Below are positions 1-9,289 of a stretch of 64,000 nucleotides of DNA, one piece after another. Source of the DNA: an uncultured Prevotellaceae bacterium (lineage in GTDB: Bacteria; Bacteroidota; Bacteroidia; Bacteroidales; Bacteroidaceae); the NCBI GenBank assembly GCA_902779455.1, contig CACZBS010000017.1, forward strand, positions 1-64,000, given 5' to 3'. The translations under genes and the position numbers were made by a program. The notes beneath the pieces were generated by a model. The model did no database searches. It had not been told where the DNA came from and saw only the letters and a program-made list of their open reading frames with translations. Each line of letters starts with the position of its first letter. The stretch's first letter is position 1.

Positions 1-89
1 ATTGGCTACGCACAGATTTGTGCGCAGATGATTACTCGGACTTATATTGTTTCTTTTCATACGTCTATACCTTAATATTATATATAGCC

Positions 90-194
90 AAATTCTCTAA
101 TTCTCTAATTCGTGATAGAAAAAGAAAACTACTTGACGGCTTGAGCCAATTCTCAAATTCTCTAATTCGTGATCAGAAAACTGTTACTTGACAA
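90..194. repeat. Duplicated 3'-end segment of the adjacent gene
   Basis: About 48 bases occur twice in tandem, near 90-138 and 146-194. Read on the minus strand, each copy has a GTCAAGTA core followed by an AATTAGAGAATT-type tract. The right copy contains the real stop codon of the large secreted protein (TAA at 184-186); the left copy carries a similar but separate TAG. This looks like local duplication of a gene end. Bases 1-89 hold only an AT-rich spacer and a short GCACA/TGTGC inverted repeat; no gene is seen there. Confidence 0.6.
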
Positions 195-3100
195 CCTTAC
201 GGACCTTGCCGTCGCTTCCGCGCCGGATGGTCAGGCCCTTGGTCGTCGTAGCGTTGACGGCGCGTCCGCCGAGGTCGAAGCTCTCCTGTACATTGTTCAT
301 TGTACTTTGTACATTGCTGACCCCCGTGGCGACACCCTCGCTCGTTAGGCGATACGGAGCCTTCAGCGTGCCGAGCATGAGCTGCATGCGGACGGTCTGG
401 TCGACAGGGTACTGCTCGCCCGTCACCTCGTTGCGCAGGCGGAACGAGATCTCCTCGCCCTGGTTGGCGTGGACGGTGATGAACATGCGGCCGTCGATGC
501 ACAGACCCTCGCCGCGGCACTCGCCATCGACAAAGGCGCCGATCGTCCACTGTTCATTGTCCATGGCCCATTGTTCATTGACAACGGCCACCATCGACAT
601 GTTGTCGCGGAACGGGCTGGCGTCATACTGCCAGGCCGACTGCGGGCTGACCTTGCGCGGAGCGTTGAAGCGGACGCCGCTGTTGCTGCGGCTGGCAGCG
701 GGGAGGTCGGTCTCGGCAGGCCACAGGAAGGACTTCTCGGCACCGGAGTTGTTGTAGTAGAGGTACGACTGCCAGGGCACGAGCGTCGTCAGCGTGCCGG
801 TCCATTTACCGCCGCTATACTCGGCAAAGCCGTCTTCCTTCGACACGATGCGGTCGCCGTCGGTGGCCGTGGGGATGGCAGCGCTGATGGCGTGGCTCAG
901 CACGTAGGGGTTGCCGATCCATGTCCAGGCCTTCTGCAGCCGCTGTGGCTTCTCCTTCAGCAGGATCTCGCCGTCCAGCTGGATGCCGGCATCGGCAATG
1001 CCGACGGCCGTGGTGGCGTTGAACTTATAGGCCACGCCGGGCTGCAGGCCCTGGTCGTAGAGCTCACCATAGTAGCCGTAGACGGGGTCGTTGGCCATGA
1101 GGGCCGACTGCGAGCGCACCTCGTCGACGTAGCGGTTGTCGGTGCCGTCGCCCAGGTGGGCGGCGAAGTCAGCGCTGGTCTCAATGGCACCCCAGAGGGT
1201 CTTCCACTGCCAGCCCTGGGTCAGCGTGGTGGGCACGCCGACGTTTATCTCTACGCCGTCACCAACGATGCTGCCCAGATTTGTCGTCTCGTCGGCATAA
1301 TTCACGACGAGGTTGCCGATGCTGGGATAGTTTGGCGTAACGGTGATGCTGTAAGTGCCGTCGCCGTTGTCCTGATGCTCGATGTCGGCAAAGTCTTCCA
1401 GACCACCGCCGCCGTTAATCCAGGCCTCGAAACCGTTGGGATCGAACTCGGCATCCTCGGGCTGCGGCGTCAGCGTCAGCGTGTAGCTCTGGCCGACGAC
1501 CATCGGGTTGGGTAGGGTCGATGCGATCTCGAAGCCGCTGAGGCCCTGGGCCACCACGACGTCGAATGTCTTGGTGACGGTCGTTGAATGATCTACGCCG
1601 GGCTCAATAAGGTCTTGCAGGTAGTCGGTGTAGGTCAGCGTCACGGTGACGGTGGCCGTGCCGGGCTGGAGGGCCTTGGCGGTGTAGGTGTTGTTGAGCG
1701 ACCATCCCGCCGTTGTGCTGTTCGTGGTTGCAAACGTACCACTGACGCTCACGACAGACGTATTGTCGGAGGCAATGGTGGCATTGATGACGGAGGCGTT
1801 GGCAGGCAGGAACTCGATCTTGCTGGCGATCTGCTGCGAGATGTCAACCTCAGAGCCGTCGTACTTCACATAAACATCTCCCTCAGTGACATTGAGCGTC
1901 TTTACCTGAATTGACGGAATGACAAGCAGGGTTGCAGTCACGGACGGATTTGATACGGACTTGATTGTCAATGTTGCTGGCGTTCTTCGGGCAGCGTTGG
2001 CAATCACCTTTCCATCCTCAATGGTATATAGAGCAGCGTTACCCTCCACCGTCCAACTGCGGTCGGCGGCTTCCTCGGGCAGCACATTGATAATCTTGTT
2101 CAGAGCCGGCATGAAGTCTTCTCCCACCTCAACGCGAATCGGCTGGGTGGCGTTAATCTCAATGCTCTCCACTATCGGCAACACCGTGACGAGAATCATT
2201 CTGGACAGACGTGTAACGAATGTCCCGTCGGCATTATAGGAACCGACCTGGAAGAACATGTAGCACTCACCCTGTTCAATGGGGTTCCAGGCCATGACCG
2301 TGGCTTCGCCATCAGCAACCTCCTCGTAGATGATCGATGCAGGATCGTCGCTCTCCCAACGCACTGCGTCGGTGTGGTTCTCGGGATTGACGGTCACGGC
2401 TGCTGCCAAAGCATCGCGCAGTGCCCGCCAGTCGCCCTTGTTGACGGTGATCTCCCGTGTGTTGACGGTGATGCTGGTGGCGGGCTGGTAGATGAAGACG
2501 TTGATGTCGGCCGTGCCGAGGCTCTCGTAGCCTTGCAGCTGGAGCCGGAGGACGGAGCCCTTCTGGTCGATGTTGGGAGCGAGGGCCTGGAGCGTGTTGC
2601 CCGTGACGGACATGTACTGGCCATCCGACTCCTGGACGGTCCAGATGTAGTCGTTGTCAGCGACGGATGCGCCTTCGGGCTGAAGGGTCACATAATCTTT
2701 CAGGTTGATCGTCTCGCCGACGTTCATCGTGATGCTGTTCGTGTTGAACGAGAAGGCGGTGGGACCCTGCGTCACGTCGATGCGGAGCGTGACGGGCTCG
2801 GCGGCCCTGATGACGGGCTCGCCGGGCGTGCCTGCCATAAAGTCGGGATAGCTGAGGTTGAAGGTCAGTGTGGACGTGCCGGCCTTCTTCACAAAGGCGT
2901 ACCACTGGCCAGACCGCGAATCTGGGTAGACTTGGACGACGCTCGGGTCGCTCGACGTCACCTCAAGCTGGTACATGTCCTTGCCGAAGGGCTGGGCCGT
3001 GATCATACCAATCTGCGTCCATAGCCCGGTGGTCGGGTCGATGATGCCGAAGATGTCGCCAGTGATGTTGATGTCACTATCAATATAGGTATAGGTATGG

Positions 3101-4443
3101 CTGTCGCGGTCGGCTGCAAGGGAGGTGGCATAATCGCCGACTCTGGCGGTAATGGTGGCGTAGACTTCAGGATTGCTCACCGAGCGGACGATGATCTCGG
3201 CCAGACCCTTACCGACGGCCTTGATGGTGTTGTTCTCAATCGTGACGACGCCTTGGTTAGAGGTGGGATCCAACTCATAGGTGACGCTCTTGTCGGTGGC
3301 ATCAGTGGGAGCGACCTCGTAGCACTGCTTGATGAACTCAGTCACGTCGTCGCCCACGTTGCAGTCAAATAACGAATGAAGCAGATTGATGGCCGTCACG
3401 GGCTGCACCACCTTGACGTTGACCGTGCCGCTGCCGGTCGAGATGTCCATGCCGAGCTGATCGCCGGCGTTGTAGTAGAAATTTTGGCTAATCCTGACGT
3501 CACCGACTGCCTTCGGCGTGAAGGTAAGGGGATTGTAGGTGATGCCCACGATGCTGCTGTTACTTGTCGACCAGTTGGAATAGTCGGTATAACCGCTAGG
3601 ATCTATTACAAAGGCCTGTTGCAAAGCAGCCTTCAGGCCTTCGGCATCATTGATGCTGACGATGATGGGGTCGCTGCCCTCCTTGATCGTGACGTTCTTG
3701 ACGTGGTTGTGCACAGTCACGCTGGCTGTTGTGCTTAGGTTGCCGAGTCTGACGGTGAGCCCCCAGGCGTTGTTGGCGTTGGTGGGCTTCTGCAGTGCCG
3801 ACACGATACCGTCGGCCGTCACGGCGATGTAATCTGCTGAGTAAGATGGCACCGTGAATGTGTAGTTAAGGTTGTTGGGCGTGGCACCGCTTGGATTCAG
3901 CTGGATACGGTCCTTGATGTCGTACGTCTCGTCCCAGTTGATGTTGATTCTTGTACTGCGGTAAAGCTGCGTGATGCTCAGGCCTGTCACCTCGGTGACG
4001 CTCAGCTCGGTGAGCTCGGAAGTGGTGCCGTGGCGCTCGCCGTCGAAGGTGATCGTGGGGCTGCTCAGGTCGTACTCCAGGCCGCTGGTGCTGTTATACA
4101 TCTTAAATGTAATAGCCTTGCCGTTGTCTTCCTCGGAGGTGGTGAAGTTGCCGGGGATGCGGAACACGAAGTAGTTGTAGTCGGCAGCTTCGGCGCCGGG
4201 TGCTCCGTAGCTGTTGGAGTTGCCAAAGACGATGGCGCGCACCTTGCCGTCTACCAGTGCAGCAATCTCGTAGTTCGAGAGGTTGCCCGAGAGGGTAGCA
4301 TTCGTCACGAGCTTAGCCTCGACGACGGTCTCAGTGGACTGTCCGCCGGGCAGTGGCGGGTCGATGCTGAAATGCGTTGTTTCCTGGGCCCATCCTACGG
4401 CGATGGCGAGGAGGGCCACGGTGAGTGAAAGTAGTCGTTTCAT
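184..4443 (-). CDS. Giant secreted multi-domain Ig-like (Big_2-type) protein with T9SS-type C-terminus
   Basis: A 1419-residue protein, probably exported and displayed or released at the cell surface. The N-terminus MKRLLSLTVALLAIAVGWAQ is a clear signal peptide. The body repeats Ig-like beta modules of the bacterial Big_2 type, seen as recurring patterns such as SVSNPEVYATITA and SVSNPSVTATLLV, each preceded by stretches like VAPTDATDKS or VLPEEAADRS. The C-terminal 60 residues contain DLGGRAV and end in basic GKVRKVVK, the form of a short type IX secretion sorting tail. Near the C-terminus two stretches rich in NEQW and NVQS/MNNVQ look like captured repeat DNA (see findings). The start is an ATG 77 bases after the small ORF at 4520-4699. 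Binding target and function are unknown; no catalytic domain is recognised. Confidence 0.85.
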   Translation of the reverse strand: MKRLLSLTVALLAIAVGWAQETTHFSIDPPLPGGQSTETVVEAKLVTNATLSGNLSNYEIAALVDGKVRAIVFGNSNSYGAPGAEAADYNYFVFRIPGNFTTSEEDNGKAITFKMYNSTSGLEYDLSSPTITFDGERHGTTSELTELSVTEVTGLSITQLYRSTRININWDETYDIKDRIQLNPSGATPNNLNYTFTVPSYSADYIAVTADGIVSALQKPTNANNAWGLTVRLGNLSTTASVTVHNHVKNVTIKEGSDPIIVSINDAEGLKAALQQAFVIDPSGYTDYSNWSTSNSSIVGITYNPLTFTPKAVGDVRISQNFYYNAGDQLGMDISTGSGTVNVKVVQPVTAINLLHSLFDCNVGDDVTEFIKQCYEVAPTDATDKSVTYELDPTSNQGVVTIENNTIKAVGKGLAEIIVRSVSNPEVYATITARVGDYATSLAADRDSHTYTYIDSDINITGDIFGIIDPTTGLWTQIGMITAQPFGKDMYQLEVTSSDPSVVQVYPDSRSGQWYAFVKKAGTSTLTFNLSYPDFMAGTPGEPVIRAAEPVTLRIDVTQGPTAFSFNTNSITMNVGETINLKDYVTLQPEGASVADNDYIWTVQESDGQYMSVTGNTLQALAPNIDQKGSVLRLQLQGYESLGTADINVFIYQPATSITVNTREITVNKGDWRALRDALAAAVTVNPENHTDAVRWESDDPASIIYEEVADGEATVMAWNPIEQGECYMFFQVGSYNADGTFVTRLSRMILVTVLPIVESIEINATQPIRVEVGEDFMPALNKIINVLPEEAADRSWTVEGNAALYTIEDGKVIANAARRTPATLTIKSVSNPSVTATLLVIPSIQVKTLNVTEGDVYVKYDGSEVDISQQIASKIEFLPANASVINATIASDNTSVVSVSGTFATTNSTTAGWSLNNTYTAKALQPGTATVTVTLTYTDYLQDLIEPGVDHSTTVTKTFDVVVAQGLSGFEIASTLPNPMVVGQSYTLTLTPQPEDAEFDPNGFEAWINGGGGLEDFADIEHQDNGDGTYSITVTPNYPSIGNLVVNYADETTNLGSIVGDGVEINVGVPTTLTQGWQWKTLWGAIETSADFAAHLGDGTDNRYVDEVRSQSALMANDPVYGYYGELYDQGLQPGVAYKFNATTAVGIADAGIQLDGEILLKEKPQRLQKAWTWIGNPYVLSHAISAAIPTATDGDRIVSKEDGFAEYSGGKWTGTLTTLVPWQSYLYYNNSGAEKSFLWPAETDLPAASRSNSGVRFNAPRKVSPQSAWQYDASPFRDNMSMVAVVNEQWAMDNEQWTIGAFVDGECRGEGLCIDGRMFITVHANQGEEISFRLRNEVTGEQYPVDQTVRMQLMLGTLKAPYRLTSEGVATGVSNVQSTMNNVQESFDLGGRAVNATTTKGLTIRRGSDGKVRKVVK

Positions 4444-4519
4444 AATCGTAAAGGTTTTTATGAATGAATGTTTGTTTGTTGTGTCTGATGCTCTGTGGGG
4501 CGTCGCTCTGCTCTGTCGC

Positions 4520-4699
4520 TCAGTACATGCAGAGCAGTCGCCGTAAGCGTTGGCGCAGCCGCTCCATCAGCGACTTGGGCCGGCTGGCAGCCTGGCGCTG
4601 TGCCTCGAGTTCTGCCTCGCGCTGGTTGTCGGCCTCGATGTTGGCGATCTGTGCGTCGATGTTCTGCTGAATGCCTTGGTAGTTGTCTTGTGATGCCAT
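4520..4699 (-). CDS. Small basic protein of 59 residues, hypothetical
   Basis: An ATG at 4699 opens a 59-codon frame ending in TGA. The product is a hydrophilic helix (MASQDNYQGIQQNIDAQIAN at the start), followed by a strongly basic tail with RLRQRLRRLLCMY. It has no signal peptide or membrane segment. It sits 77 bases upstream of and co-directional with the giant secreted protein, so the two may share a transcript. A TATATTTG -7 box lies at 4728-4735 on the minus strand. A TTTG element (4760-4763) is present but spaced 24 bases away, slightly long for the Bacteroidota promoter. I recognise no family. Confidence 0.55.
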   Translation of the reverse strand: MASQDNYQGIQQNIDAQIANIEADNQREAELEAQRQAASRPKSLMERLRQRLRRLLCMY

Positions 4700-5029
4700 T
4701 TTGGTTTGATAATTATAAATTCTGCCGCAAATATAGGGAAAAATGCCGAAACGGACTTACAAATTTTTAACATCGACTTACAAATATTTCACATTTTTCG
4801 TTTCGTGACTTACAGATTTCTAACATTTCTGTCGTGTAACTTGCTGATAGTCAGCAGAAAGGTACTTGTAAGTCAACATTTGTTAACATTTAGCCTTTTT
4901 CTTGCGTTTTTTTTACTCTTTTTTCCGGAGAATTTTATAAAAATGTAGAGCCATGCCTGACATTACTTTCCTCCTCCTTGGCTTGCAGTTCTGCAAACCT
5001 TCGTTTAATAGTTATGACACGCCCGCTGT

Positions 5030-5173
5030 CAACGCCCCCTGCCCCCCTCTAATCTTAGAGGGGGAGTCAGATAGTGTGCATGCCGCCCACATCCGCTGGT
5101 GTCACTGCGCTCATCTGCTCCTGCGGTGGTATTCAACTCCCCCTCTAAGATTAGAGGGGGCAGGGGGGCGTTG
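5030..5173. repeat. Long C/G-rich palindrome, copy 1
   Basis: Two nearly perfect 38-base arms, 5030-5067 and 5136-5173, enclose a 68-base spacer. Each arm has a run of C (or G) followed by TCTAATCTTAGAGGGGGA. It is related in style to the palindromes at 26196-26373 and 52386-52544 (C-run arms around an inner hairpin), but with different core sequence. It lies in the gene-poor stretch 4700-5597. The rest of that stretch (5174-5487) contains several CACGTG-centred hairpins around 5209-5290 and AT-rich DNA but no supported gene. Confidence 0.75.
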
Positions 5174-5487
5174 AAATCCCGGGCATTTATCACCTAAAAA
5201 ACATTTTTCACGTGACCATAAGATAACGACCTGAAACGATTTAGGAGGTCACGTGTCCTCACGTGACACCTGCGGCATTGCGACGTGGGGACACGTCGCC
5301 TCCTACAGGAACCGCCAAATAGTATCAATTTATTTTTTGCATACTACATCATGTCTGTTTTGATTTGTTTTATCTTGTTTTATTTTGTTTTTGTAAGACG
5401 CCAAGCGTTCAACTCCTTCGATTGTGAATAATTGCGGCAATGCTGACGAGCCGGTGGACGTGATGCAGTCAGACGGCGGAATAAAAA

Positions 5488-5527
5488 GAAATCACGACGT
5501 GACGGCATGGCGTCACGTCGTGATTTC
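5488..5527 (-). terminator. Probable terminator of the TPR-type hybrid regulator
   Basis: Two perfect 17-base arms (5488-5504 and 5511-5527) enclose a 6-base loop. On the minus strand the hairpin is followed by TTTCTTTTTATT. It lies about 70 bases downstream of the regulator stop codon. Between the two, ATGCCGTCACGYCGTG is iterated, giving alternative pairings. Confidence 0.65.
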
Positions 5528-5597
5528 ATGCCGTCACGCCGTGACCGCATGCCGTCACGTCGTGTCGTAAGTTAAAAGGAACGCGCCCGCGAGGGCT

Positions 5598-8444
5598 TCA
5601 CCGTGCGCGATGGATCCACTGCGTGGGGGTGTAGCCGTAGGCCGCCTTGAAGGCGCTGCTGAAGTGGCCCGGGGTGGAGAATCCGCATCGGTAGGCGACG
5701 TCAGAGATGGGCGTCTCAGGGTTCTTGTCGAGCATCGCCTTGGCGTTGCTCAGTCGGATCTGCAGGAAGTAGGCGGCCGGTGTCTTGCCTGTCAGTGCGA
5801 GCACCTTGCGTCGCAGCTGGTTGGAGCTCATGGTGAGGGCAGCGGCGAGCGTCTCGACGTCGACCTGGCTGCGCCCCATGTAGCTGTAGACGAGGTCGGT
5901 CAGTCGTCCGAGGAAGCGTGCGTCGGCGTCATCGATGGCGCCTCCTGCCGCGTTGTTGGCGTTGTCGGTGTTGTCGGTGTTGGTGCCGTTAGTGTCGACG
6001 ACAATACGCGAGAACTTCTCGCGGAGCAGCCGCCGCTGGTCGAGCAGCTTGGTGATCCATGCCTGCAGCTCGTCGGCGTTGAAGGGCTTGTAGAGGTAGG
6101 CGTCGGCGCCCGCGTTGATGCCCTTGACGAGGTCTTCGTTGGCCGAGCGTGCGGTGATGACGATGATGGGGATGTGGCTGGTGATGTCGTTCGAGCGTAT
6201 GTTGCGGCAGAACTCCAGTCCGTCCATCTTGGGCATCATGAGGTCGGTGATGATGAGGTCGGGCACGAGCTGCTGGGCCTTGTCGAGGCCGTCCTGTCCG
6301 TCGTAGGCGTAGCTGATGGCGTATTGGTCGGCCAGCTGGTTGCCGATGAAGTAGGCCACGTCGCGGCTGTCCTCGACGACGAGGATGTGGATGGGCTCGG
6401 CCTGGTCGTCGACGCCCTCGGGCATGTCGAGGCCCTCGCCGTCGGCCTGGGTGACGATGGGGTTGATGCCGCTGCGCTCGGCCGCCGTGAGCGGCTGCAG
6501 GTCGGCGTCGCCGTGGCTCAGGGGCATGGTGACGGTGAAGACGGTGCCGCGGTCCTTGCTCGAGATGACCTTGATGGTGCCGTCGACGGCGTTGATGAGC
6601 TGTCGGGTGAGGGCCAGTCCGACGCCGGTGCCGACGTGTGCCTTGTCGCTGTCGGCCTGATAGAAGGGCTCGAAGATGTGCTGCAGGTGTTCGCGGCTGA
6701 TGCCGATGCCGTCGTCGGCAATTTGGAAGACGAAGCGGTCGCCGTCGCAGCGGGTGATGATGTTGATGTGTCCGCCTGCGGGTGTGAACTTGATGGCGTT
6801 GTGCACCAGGTTGTTGATGATCTTCTGCACGTAGTCGGGCACGAAGTCCATCACGACGGTGTTCTCCTGCGGGGCATAGACGAGGCTGATGTTCTGGCTG
6901 TGGGCGTAGCTGTAGAACGTCTCCATGATCATGTTGATGTAGCCTACGATGTTGTCGCGGCGCCAGTTGGGGGCTTCTACGCGGGCCTGCACCTTCGAGA
7001 GGTCGAGCAGCTGGTTGATGAGCAGCAGGAGCTGCGAGCCCTGCCGGCGGATGAGGTTACCGCTGGTGTGGACCAGCTCGGGTGTGTCTTCGGGCGGTGT
7101 GTAGTCGATGAGCTGCTGGCTCATGCCGAGGATGACGGTCAGTGGTGTGCGGAACTCGTGGGTGATGTTAGTAAAGAAGTTCTCGCGCGTGCGCTGGAGC
7201 TCGAGCAGCTGGTGGTTCGACTTGTTCTTCAGCCGGATGGCATAGACGAGGAGGGCGAGGGCCAGGAGCATGAGCACGCCGATGATGGTGCCGCCGATGA
7301 TGATGGTGCGGTTCTGGCGCTTGGCGGCGGCGTTCTGCTCGGCCAGCTCGTCGTTGCGGAACTTGGCGCTGTAGTTCGAGAGCAGCTGGCGCATGTCGTT
7401 CTGGTAGATGGTGTCCTTCAGCTTGTTGTAGTGGTCGAGGTGGAGCATGGCCGCCTTGGGGTCGGAGTCGTAGAGGGCGGCGAAGAGTCCGTGGACGGAG
7501 CGTGCCTGGTTGTAGAGGTCGCCCGTCTGCGTGAACAGCTGGTTGGCCATGTCGAAGTAGCGGGCGGCGTCGTCGATGCGCCCCTCGAGCCGCATCACCT
7601 CGCCCAGCGTGTTGAGGCTGATGCCGAGGGAGGGCATGACGGCCTGCTGCTGGAGCACGGGGATCGACTGTCGGAGCAGCTGGTGGGCCCGGGCGGTGTC
7701 GCCGAGGGCGGCCAGCGCGGCGGCCATCTGCGACAGGCGTATGGCCGCCTTGCCGCCGTTGCCGCGCTGCTGCTCCAGCTCGAAGGCCTGGCTGCCGTGG
7801 CTGAGCGCCGTCTTGTAGTCGCCCAGCTCCTGATAGATCTCGCAGGCGATGCCGTGGATGGCGGCGGCGTGCTCGTGGGCTGTGGTCTTCTGGTCGGCCT
7901 CGATGGCCCGCTCGATATACTCGCGGGCCTGTGCGGGCTGCTTGGCGGCGAGGTAGATGCCGGCGATGGTGTTGAGCGTCGAGCTGAGGCGGTCGTAGTC
8001 CTTGTGGCGGCTGTCGTGGTCGTAGCCCATCTCGCCGTAGCGTAGCGCCTCGATGTAGTTGGCCTTGTAGAGATAAGCCAGGGTGAGCAGGCTGAGCGTC
8101 TCCGAGCGCCAGGTGTAGTCGCCGTGGTGCTCGGTCAGCGGCAGGGCCTGGAGCCCGGCCTCGACGGCGAGGTCGTAGAGTCCCGTGTTGACGAAGTATT
8201 CCTCAGCATAGTAGCTGGCGGTCATGACGAGCGTGTCGGGTGGGGTGGTGTCGTCGAAGGTGACGTCGTCGCCGAAGCCTTCGGCCAAGAGGCTCTGCAT
8301 CAGCTGGTTGGCGGTGCTGATGCGCTTCTTGCCCTGTTGCTTCCCGAGGTTGTGGAACAGCTGTGCGACGTCCTCCTGCGGGGTGCTCATCGCGGTGAGC
8401 GGCAGGAGGCATGCCATGAGGATAATGACCACATAGTGTCTCAT
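5598..8444 (-). CDS. Hybrid two-component system sensor/regulator with TPR sensor and AraC output
   Basis: A 948-residue one-protein phosphorelay. Residues 1-20 form a signal peptide. Residues about 70-345 are TPR-like helical repeats, the presumed periplasmic sensor. Residues 380-403 are a transmembrane helix. A histidine kinase follows, with phospho-acceptor His429 in THEFRTP, an N box near 545-552 and a G box (DDGIGIS) near 577-583. The receiver domain is about 685-800, with Asp734 in ITDLMMP. An AraC-type helix-turn-helix occupies the last 100 residues. It differs from the usual polysaccharide-locus HTCS in having TPRs instead of a beta-propeller sensor. Its nearest neighbours are the giant Ig-like protein and purH, so its target is not evident. 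Confidence 0.93.
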   Translation of the reverse strand: MRHYVVIILMACLLPLTAMSTPQEDVAQLFHNLGKQQGKKRISTANQLMQSLLAEGFGDDVTFDDTTPPDTLVMTASYYAEEYFVNTGLYDLAVEAGLQALPLTEHHGDYTWRSETLSLLTLAYLYKANYIEALRYGEMGYDHDSRHKDYDRLSSTLNTIAGIYLAAKQPAQAREYIERAIEADQKTTAHEHAAAIHGIACEIYQELGDYKTALSHGSQAFELEQQRGNGGKAAIRLSQMAAALAALGDTARAHQLLRQSIPVLQQQAVMPSLGISLNTLGEVMRLEGRIDDAARYFDMANQLFTQTGDLYNQARSVHGLFAALYDSDPKAAMLHLDHYNKLKDTIYQNDMRQLLSNYSAKFRNDELAEQNAAAKRQNRTIIIGGTIIGVLMLLALALLVYAIRLKNKSNHQLLELQRTRENFFTNITHEFRTPLTVILGMSQQLIDYTPPEDTPELVHTSGNLIRRQGSQLLLLINQLLDLSKVQARVEAPNWRRDNIVGYINMIMETFYSYAHSQNISLVYAPQENTVVMDFVPDYVQKIINNLVHNAIKFTPAGGHINIITRCDGDRFVFQIADDGIGISREHLQHIFEPFYQADSDKAHVGTGVGLALTRQLINAVDGTIKVISSKDRGTVFTVTMPLSHGDADLQPLTAAERSGINPIVTQADGEGLDMPEGVDDQAEPIHILVVEDSRDVAYFIGNQLADQYAISYAYDGQDGLDKAQQLVPDLIITDLMMPKMDGLEFCRNIRSNDITSHIPIIVITARSANEDLVKGINAGADAYLYKPFNADELQAWITKLLDQRRLLREKFSRIVVDTNGTNTDNTDNANNAAGGAIDDADARFLGRLTDLVYSYMGRSQVDVETLAAALTMSSNQLRRKVLALTGKTPAAYFLQIRLSNAKAMLDKNPETPISDVAYRCGFSTPGHFSSAFKAAYGYTPTQWIHRAR

Positions 8445-8475
8445 TCGTGAGTTGCTTTAATGGTTATTCTGTGTG

Positions 8476-8508
8476 CAAAGATACATATTTTTTTCGAAAC
8501 GCGGCAAA
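8476..8508 (-). promoter_or_regulatory. Bacteroidota-type promoter for the TPR-type hybrid regulator
   Basis: On the minus strand TTTG (8505-8508) is followed 21 bases later by TATCTTTG (8476-8483). This matches the TTTG/TAnnTTTG promoter of Bacteroidota. The start codon is about 32 bases downstream. Confidence 0.65.
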
Positions 8509-8621
8509 AATTGACAAGAAAATGGAAGGAAATGTTTTCCGCCTGCCCGACAAAAATCAATAAAAGCGTCGGGCGAGAAAAAAAAGTTGGCTCAGTCGGC
8601 GCGTAATTCACAAATTATCAC

Positions 8622-8629
8622 TATCTTTG
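8622..8629 (+). promoter_or_regulatory. -7 box upstream of purH
   Basis: TATCTTTG matches the TAnnTTTG -7 consensus, 57 bases before the preferred purH ATG. No well-spaced TTTG partner is seen. The palindrome ATATAACGTTATAT follows at 8645-8658 in the leader and may be regulatory. Confidence 0.5.
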
Positions 8630-8686
8630 CAGTCCGATTTTGAGATATAACGTTATATTATTATTTTGCAGACAAGAAAAATAGGT

Positions 8687-9289
8687 ATGGCTGAAGCTAA
8701 GAAGATTAAGACCGCGCTGATCTCAGTGTTCCACAAAGATGGACTGGACGAGCTGCTCAGCAAGCTCCACGAAGAGGGCGTCAGCTTCCTGTCGACAGGA
8801 GGCACGCAGAAGTTTATTGAAGAACAGGGCTACCCCTGCCAGAAGGTAGAAGACGTGACGACCTATCCCTCCATCCTGGGCGGACGGGTGAAGACGCTCC
8901 ATCCGAAGGTGTTCGGAGGCATCCTGGCCCGCCGCGACAACGCCGGCGACCGCGCGCAGATGCAGCAGTATGACATTCCTGAGATCGACCTCGTCGTCGT
9001 CGACCTCTATCCCTTCGAGCAGACCGTCGCGAGCGGCGCCTCGGAGCAGGACATCATCGAGAAGATCGACATCGGCGGCATCTCGCTCATCCGCGCCGCT
9101 GCGAAGAACTTCAGCGACGTGGTCATCGTCCCCTCGAAGGCCGAATACGGCGTGCTGCTCGACATCCTGAAGCAGCAGGGCGCCGAGACGACGCGCGAGC
9201 AGCGCCGCATGCTGGCCGAGCGTGCCTTCGGCGTCAGCAGCCACTACGACACGGCAATACATGGATGGTTCACATCAGATAATAGATAA
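8687..9289 (+). CDS. purH: IMP cyclohydrolase domain protein (PurH lacking the AICAR transformylase domain)
   Basis: This 200-residue protein matches the N-terminal MGS-like IMP cyclohydrolase half of bifunctional PurH, which closes the last ring of de novo purine synthesis. Recognisable segments are KIKTALISVFHKDG, LSTGGT, YPSILGGRVKTLHPK, DLVVVDLYPFE and EKIDIGGISLIRAAAKN. Full-length PurH is about 500 residues. Here the reading frame ends soon after SSHYDTAI, at the edge of the cyclohydrolase fold, and the stop codon lies inside a repeat arm. The transformylase half is absent and not found downstream. The ATG at 8687 is preferred over a TTG at 8666 because MAEAKKIKTAL fits the family start. 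Many Bacteroidota carry a separate transformylase elsewhere, so the fragment may be functional. Confidence 0.85.
   Translation: MAEAKKIKTALISVFHKDGLDELLSKLHEEGVSFLSTGGTQKFIEEQGYPCQKVEDVTTYPSILGGRVKTLHPKVFGGILARRDNAGDRAQMQQYDIPEIDLVVVDLYPFEQTVASGASEQDIIEKIDIGGISLIRAAAKNFSDVVIVPSKAEYGVLLDILKQQGAETTREQRRMLAERAFGVSSHYDTAIHGWFTSDNR

Noticed and set aside
5610-8045. Long open frame (811 codons) on the plus strand opposite the hybrid regulator
   Set aside because: It is rich in Val, Gly, Ala and Asp without any domain, and lies fully antisense to a protein with clear domains. It results from high GC at third codon positions.
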